Made by a program: the position numbers and the translations under genes
Notes under the pieces: model-generated
What the model was told of the DNA's origin: nothing
Seen by the model: the letters and a program-made list of their open reading frames with translations, nothing else
Database searches by the model: none
Assembly: GCF_022539665.2 (NCBI RefSeq)
Contig: NC_081333.1
Location: 3,286,001-3,350,000, forward strand
Length of the DNA stretch: 64,000 bases
Source: Daphnia carinata
Taxonomy: Eukaryota; Arthropoda; Branchiopoda; Diplostraca; Daphniidae
Direction of reading: 5' to 3'
In this document: in pieces, positions 58,487 to 64,000 of the stretch
Layout: every line of letters begins with the position of its first letter
Numbering within the stretch: the stretch's first letter is position 1

Positions 58487-61400
58487 GGGAATATTGCGAC
58501 ACAGAAATCAGCTGACCAAAACAGAAAAAAAAATTTTCTGAATCGCGATGTTCGCCAATGGAACATTATAATATAATTTACTGCTATTTTCCACACACAC
58601 ACACACACACACATAAAGGAGCAATTGTTGTATTGCTATTCGAATCGCAGATGAAACTGTCGTAAACATCATGGTACCTTTCTTTTCCACCGCGTGTCCA
58701 ACCCAGGTGACAGCATTTTTCGAACCTTATTGTTCAACTTTTTTTTTTTTTTTTTTTATTCTTAGCAAGGGTCCCCCCCCCCCCCCCTAGTAGCGCGTGT
58801 ATACAAAGAACAGTAAGAAGGGACTGTGCCGAAAAAAAAAGCAGTACACCCAGCAAGCCACCTTTAAAATATCCCAACAACTTGATATGTATATTGGACC
58901 AGGAGGGCAGATGTCGAAGCCAAAGTAACGTTTGAATTCGGTTGTCAACCATCTGGTTCTATTTTCTAACCCGCGCTCAAAGGAGAAAGCGGGGGAGACG
59001 TACATAATTTTTTTTTTTTTTATTCGAAAGATGCATCGTGGATATTATTATTTAATAAAAAAAAAATGAATGGGTGTGGGTACACGCCCCCCCCCCCCTT
59101 GCATTGTTGAGTCGATGTTGTATATTTAAAAAAAAAAAAAAAAATGTACGTTTCTTTTTCTCGTTTGTTCCGGGATGGATTGCGAAGAAATTGAGAGGTG
59201 CACCACACGCCTTCGAACTTTGATCGCTTGTTTTTGAAAAACGAAAATCGTGTGTGCTATTACCGGTCACGCGGGAAAACAAAGACGTCCGCAAACTACT
59301 CTCTTTGTTCTTTTGTTTTGTTTTTTTTTATTTGTTGTTGCTATTTTCTAGAGAACAAAAAAAAAAAACGTGTAAGTTGTATCGTTATCGCGTGCTGATC
59401 GCATCGGCACGACATGCACGTCTTTTGCTCGTTCAAATTGCCCGCCCTTTCCCCCCCCCCTCCTGTTTCATTCACGCACAGATGTAAGAGATACAATCGA
59501 CTGCCGTTCTGTTGGGACGATGAAATTACTAGCACCCGCTTGACAGCAGATCCAATTTCAAAAATCGCTTTCAATTGTTTGTTGTTTTGTTGTTTTTTTT
59601 TCAAATATGGTTGAACATTTTCAGCAATTCAATCTCAACCTTTTGAATAGGTCTCAGGGGTGGTCTATGGCACACTCCCGGATCTCTCTTTGTCTGAGGT
59701 CTACTTTGTCAATGAACGAACAAGGACAAAGAAAAATCTCGAGATTTGATTTTTTTTTTTTTATTTTATTTTTTTTTTTCACATTTCTTTTTGTTGAAAA
59801 GAAAGCGAAGAATTTAAATGCCGGACAAAAACAAGGGACCCCGACTTCTTATATTACGAGGGGTCGCCCGCCGTGAGCGGAACATGAACGACGAGCGATT
59901 TTTACCTCCGAAAGAAAACGTCTATAAAAGAAAAAAAAAAAAAAAAAAAAGAAGGGGGAAACGATCAAAAGAGGAAATGGCCTACACACACATACACACA
60001 CACACATACGTTATTTTTTTCTGAAGCAAAAAAAGAAAAATCCAGTCACAAGAAGAATACGAAAGAAAAAAAACAAATAGAATCGAAGAAGAACCGGAGG
60101 CGGTGCGGATGCGGGCGGTTCCGCTCAGGGCCTCCCTTTTCTCACTCCTCCTCCTCCCCCCCCCCCCCCCCAAAAAAAAAAAAAATGCACGGACTATTAA
60201 ACACATACGTATTGTAAAGAAGTTCTCTTGACTTTTAGCCGGACTTCTTCATATATTTTTTTTTTTTTTTTTTTGGGGGGGGGGGGTGGTTTAGTGGTTT
60301 CGGAGAGAAAATTAAAAAAAAATGAAGATCGTGATGAAAACAAGTGGGGGGGCCAATGAAGAACAAGCGTCGGACTTCCCACGTCCTCTTCGCATTACCG
60401 GGTGCATTCCTCCGCAACGGGCCGGTCGAACACACACAAAAAAAGGGGGGGGGGGGAGACCTATTGGTTTGTCTCTCTTTCGGAAACATCCACATGCGGA
60501 AGGATCGTTAAAATGGAGGAAGAAGAGGTGGTTTAGCCGGTGGGGGGGAGGTAGTAGTAGTAGTAGGAATACAGTAGTTTGACACTGGTCATCATTTGTT
60601 AAAGCCCCGAAAAAAAAAAAAAATGAGAGCTAACGGAGTTCTTGACTCGAATTTCCAATCAGTTTCCCATGAGAAAGAAAGAGAAAGAAAATGTCCAAAA
60701 CTGGCCAGTTCCAGTTTCTGCTCGATTAATGGCAAGATATCTCTTCTCTTTGTCTGGCGTTGGTGTAGTTTATCTGCAAAAGAACTCGAAACCGGAATCT
60801 CATTTTTTTTTTTCCAGGAACATTTCTTTTTCTGATGATATTGAACCAATATCCAGAGTACGTAGAGTTTGATTCAAACTTTCCCCATTTGTTTTTGTAA
60901 TCACAAGTTCGAAATGTTTCTACCACTGTAATTAGAATTCATTTCCCCTTTTTACTCTCTCTCCGTTTGGCATAGTTTCACCGTTTAAAATGTTTTTGAC
61001 GTTATGTCTTGCTATAAATCACGACATTCCAGACATCTAAACCATTTTGCCGACGTTCCAGTTTTTTTTTGTTTTTTTTCTCCCAGAATAATTCGCATGC
61101 AACTCACGTACATCTTTTTAATAAGTCGTTTTATTTATTTATTTTTTTTTTTATAGGAAGAACTGGAAGAGGCGCCAACACGAAAAAGCGGAGAGAAAGA
61201 AAAACCACTAGTCGGTCAATCGTGACGTCCCGCAAAGTTAATTTCCTTTCGGAGGGGACGATGAAAATGGTTTGTTCCTCCTCCTCCCCTTCTTCTTCTT
61301 CCTGCGCCCATCAAGCAAGAAGAAGTAAGAAAGAAAAAAAGTATCTATATATATATATATATATTTTTTTAAAGGTATATATATATATTAATCCGACTTC

Positions 61401-63463
61401 CGGTTCTTGATGGTCAGGTGTTTTTTAGTGGTTCTCCTCCCTCATCGAGCTGAGCCTTGTGGTGGAACATTTTCTCATTTTCATGAAAGGAGACGAGCTT
61501 ATGAGGACACACAGACACAAAAAAAAAAAAAGGAAATCTCCATTTTTTGTTCTGGCCAAGAATAGAGAAGTGGACTAACCAACCCGATGGTTTGTGTTTT
61601 TTGGCCAATGGTCATATACGGATTTCCACTTCTTTTTGGCCCAAGAGGGTTCGATGACAACGTCATGACAAAAGTTTGACAGTCTTCTCTCCAGTTTAAC
61701 CTTTTTTTTTTTTTTTTAGTGCCCCTCTCTTCGTTTTTTTTTAATGAGGTCATTAACAACAATGAGCTCTGAAGGGGGTTTTGCTTCTGCCTCATTTCCC
61801 TATCCCGTTTATGCGCACGTAATTATGAGAGACATGCAGTGTAGAGGCACTTGGCCAAAAGGGAAATGAAAGAAACGGATTGTCTTCAATCTCATCTCTT
61901 TTCACGACTAGTTTATTTCGCTAATGGCGACTCGCATACGTTTTTTTAAGCTTCTTTCCGTCTCCATTCGATTGCAATAATTCCCCTACAGAGTACTTAA
62001 GCATATCTTTCTCTCTCTTTTTTTTTATTGACAGGAAAAAAAAAAAATTTTACATTCTGCTGTTTTTTTTTTGTTTTTTTTTTTATAGATTGAAAAGAGT
62101 AGGAAAAAAGGTCGGAGCTAATGGAGTTTGGCAGAACTGTCTATCCCATTTTTTAATGATTTCTCAGACTACGTAAGGTATTCAAGCCTTCCATTTGTTA
62201 TGTTAATAAAACATGCAATGTTACTAAAAACATTACAGAGACAGACACGGTCTGGCCTTTTTTTTTTTTTTACTATTGGCAAAGACAAATTCCCAATCGT
62301 TTTTACGACCCTCTGAGGGTGGAAAGGAGCATCATCAACCTGACGGTATACATTTTGTTGATTCCTTTTACCTTTTTTTTTTTTTTATTTATTTATTTTC
62401 TTTTTTTTTTTTTTGAGCTAGCAGATATCGTGAGATGATGATGATGGTAATCCAGTAGCCGACAAAAACCAGTATTGTTACGACTGCCCTGAACTCGCTC
62501 AATTAACCTATGGCTGCTGTCTACCCTTGGCCTGCTCCTGCTGTTGTTACACAAGAAATCAATCGAATCGAGGAAAAAAAAAAAAAGGGGAGTGTCGTAA
62601 GGAGCATCAGAAAACCACCAGGGCAGTATAATGTATACTACTGCAGAAGGTAGAGAAGGATCAACACACGCAGAGAACCATCAACAAGTTCGGAAAGGGC
62701 CTTTGCCTTATTATTATTTCCCCCCTTTTTTTTTTTTTCTGTGTGTTTTATTTCTATTTTTACGATTCCCTAAGACTCCCCTTTTTCTTTCCTAATTTTC
62801 TCTTGTCTTTAAAAAAAAAAAAAAAAAAAAAAAGTTTTCTAGGCGCAAGAATCGAGAAGAAAGGAACAGGAATAGAAGCTGAGGCGGAAGAAGAAAAATA
62901 TATAAAAAAAAAAGAAAAGAAAAGGGGGCCGTGAGCACGGTTGGAACCGCGGAGCCCTCGAGGCGAGTCCATCTGCTTCGGAAGTGAGTGGGAGGGCTCT
63001 CCGACACCATCAAAAACTACTCGGCAAGCAGCGAGCAGCCAGCAGGAGAGCCCGAACTGAAATACATATATATATATATATATATTTTTTAAAAAGTGGG
63101 GGGGGGGGGGGGGGGGGGGGGGGACTATACCACACCATCTATAGTCACCGTACTATTTACTGGGACTACCGTACGGTCCTCGTCAGTTGAGTCTAAGCGA
63201 CGCGAGCCGAGTGGGCTCATTCATAAGTCGGTATCGGCTCTGACAAGCCGCTGATTTTCGTCTTTCCTCTCTGAGCGTTAGACAACTCTTGATCTAAAAA
63301 CACAAGTGAAATTCAAGTTCTCTCGTTTATTTGTGGTTTTTGAAAAAAAAACATCGAAAAAGTTGTCAGAATCGGCCGCAAAATTTGTTTTCAAAGCAGA
63401 CGACTAAATCAGCAGACGACAGTCGTTTGATCACAGTGACATTTCGATCGTGGCATCATCAAC
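54515..63463. other. Long homopolymer-rich non-coding stretch
   Basis: Nearly 9 kb with no supported exon. It is dominated by runs of A, T, C or G of 9-30 bases, (CA)n near 58593-58612 and (TA)n near 61344-61364 and 63065-63085, and ends with 25 consecutive G at 63099-63123. It could be a long 5' intron or regulatory spacer upstream of the gene at 63464. Confidence 0.5.
63099..63123 (+). repeat. G25 homopolymer
   Basis: Twenty-five consecutive G residues directly after a (TA)n tract and an A5 run, about 340 bases upstream of the start codon at 63464. Able in principle to form a G-quadruplex; also a likely assembly or sequencing trouble spot. Confidence 0.9.
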
Positions 63464-63515
63464 ATGGCTGGATTAATTGCCGTCTTGTCTCTGTTGGCTA
63501 TCATCGTGACTCCAG
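63464..63515 (+). CDS. First coding exon of a secreted or type I membrane protein; gene runs off the right edge
   Basis: ATG in excellent context (CATCAACATGG) starts a 17-residue signal peptide, MAGLIAVLSLLAIIVTP, ending at a consensus donor G|GTGAGT in phase 1. A phase-1 intron right after the signal peptide is typical of modular extracellular proteins such as immunoglobulin-superfamily members; this is inference. The 5' UTR probably starts near an initiator-like TCAGTT at about 63183. No further exon is visible up to 64000, so the product cannot be named. Confidence 0.7.
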
Positions 63516-64000
63516 GTGAGTTTTTCTTTCTGTTTTTACATATTCAAATTCATTTGATTTCAAGGGGTTTCGTTATTTCACAAACAAAAAAGGGATCGTG
63601 TTCGTCATATTAAGTTTACTACCTCCCTCATGAAAAACAAGAAAGAAAGAAACCAATAAGGGCAGGGTTGAAAACGATAAGAATGAAGCCAGAAATAGAG
63701 CGATTAGCATTCCTTGTCAAAAGTCTTTGGGGCTTCGCATTCCCAATTTGACTACTCGTTTTCTTCTTTTTCTTCGTTTCCAAACTTCTTTATTGCTCGC
63801 GGTCTATTAAGTAAAACCGGATAGGTGTCAAAGGTCGCGGGTTACGGGAGTCACGATCTTCTTTTCTTTCAACTTAGGAATTCCTTCTATTCGTTCCTTG
63901 TGGCTTTTTTTTTTTTTTTTTTTTTTTGAAAGAAAAAGGAGGGTGAAACTCGAGAGAAACCACCCCACACACACATAAGAAACTGGATTACCCAAAAAAG
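63516..64000 (+). other. Intron 1 of the gene starting at 63464, incomplete
   Basis: T-rich intronic sequence with no acceptor-exon pair that I can support before the window ends. Confidence 0.5.

Overview
This is an arthropod nuclear genome window, most likely a branchiopod crustacean such as Daphnia (inferred). The grounds are many short GT-AG introns of about 50-90 nt, gene-dense blocks on both strands, a TATA plus TCAGT-type initiator promoter, a nuclear tRNA-Ala, and long A/T homopolymers outside genes. No bacterial or viral gene was recognised. All exon structures were assembled by hand from splice signals and reading-frame phase; none has been checked against RNA.

Layout: (1) 50-1319, minus: a coiled-coil gene of unknown family running off the left edge, with apparent frame lesions. 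(2) 1640-2450: foldback repeat, a relative of a repeat at 34.8-35.8 kb. (3) 2997-4873, minus: secreted CUB-type protein, with a possible relic of a second copy at 5.0-5.1 kb. (4) 5808-7031, minus: CUEDC2. (5) 8639-12503, minus: secreted proline-rich clip-domain serine protease homologue with a dead active site. (6) 12899-14581, minus: a tentative cysteine-rich gene made of very short exons. (7) 15777-18440, minus: ArfGAP2/3, head to head with (8) 19155-28946, plus: MTUS/ATIP-family coiled-coil gene with three phase-matched alternative first exons.

From 28.9 to 38.2 kb the window is mostly non-coding and repeat-bearing, with one weak candidate secreted peptide gene (31.3-31.8 kb, minus). Then come tRNA-Ala(CGC) (38.23-38.30 kb, minus), a membrane RING-finger gene (38.5-39.3 kb, minus), and a compact group of small unfamiliar genes: a secreted precursor of a cationic amphipathic peptide (39.9-40.4 kb, plus) with a furin site and an upstream kappaB-like motif, an orphan 266-aa protein (40.8-41.7 kb, minus) and an orphan secreted 210-aa protein (41.9-42.6 kb, minus).

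The right part holds Hook (43.6-49.5 kb, minus), with an alternative long 3' coding exon that replaces its C-terminal cargo region, and a WD40-type protein (50.2-53.3 kb, minus). From 53.4 kb to the end the sequence is homopolymer-rich and mostly non-coding, with a possible first exon at 54.35 kb and a confident signal-peptide first exon at 63.46 kb of a gene that leaves the window.

The genes do not form one pathway. Several housekeeping trafficking and cytoskeleton genes (ArfGAP, MTUS, Hook, CUEDC2) are interleaved with secreted, rapidly evolving ones (CUB, protease homologue, cationic peptide). The strongest candidates for something undescribed are the cationic peptide precursor at 39.9 kb and the alternative Hook tail.
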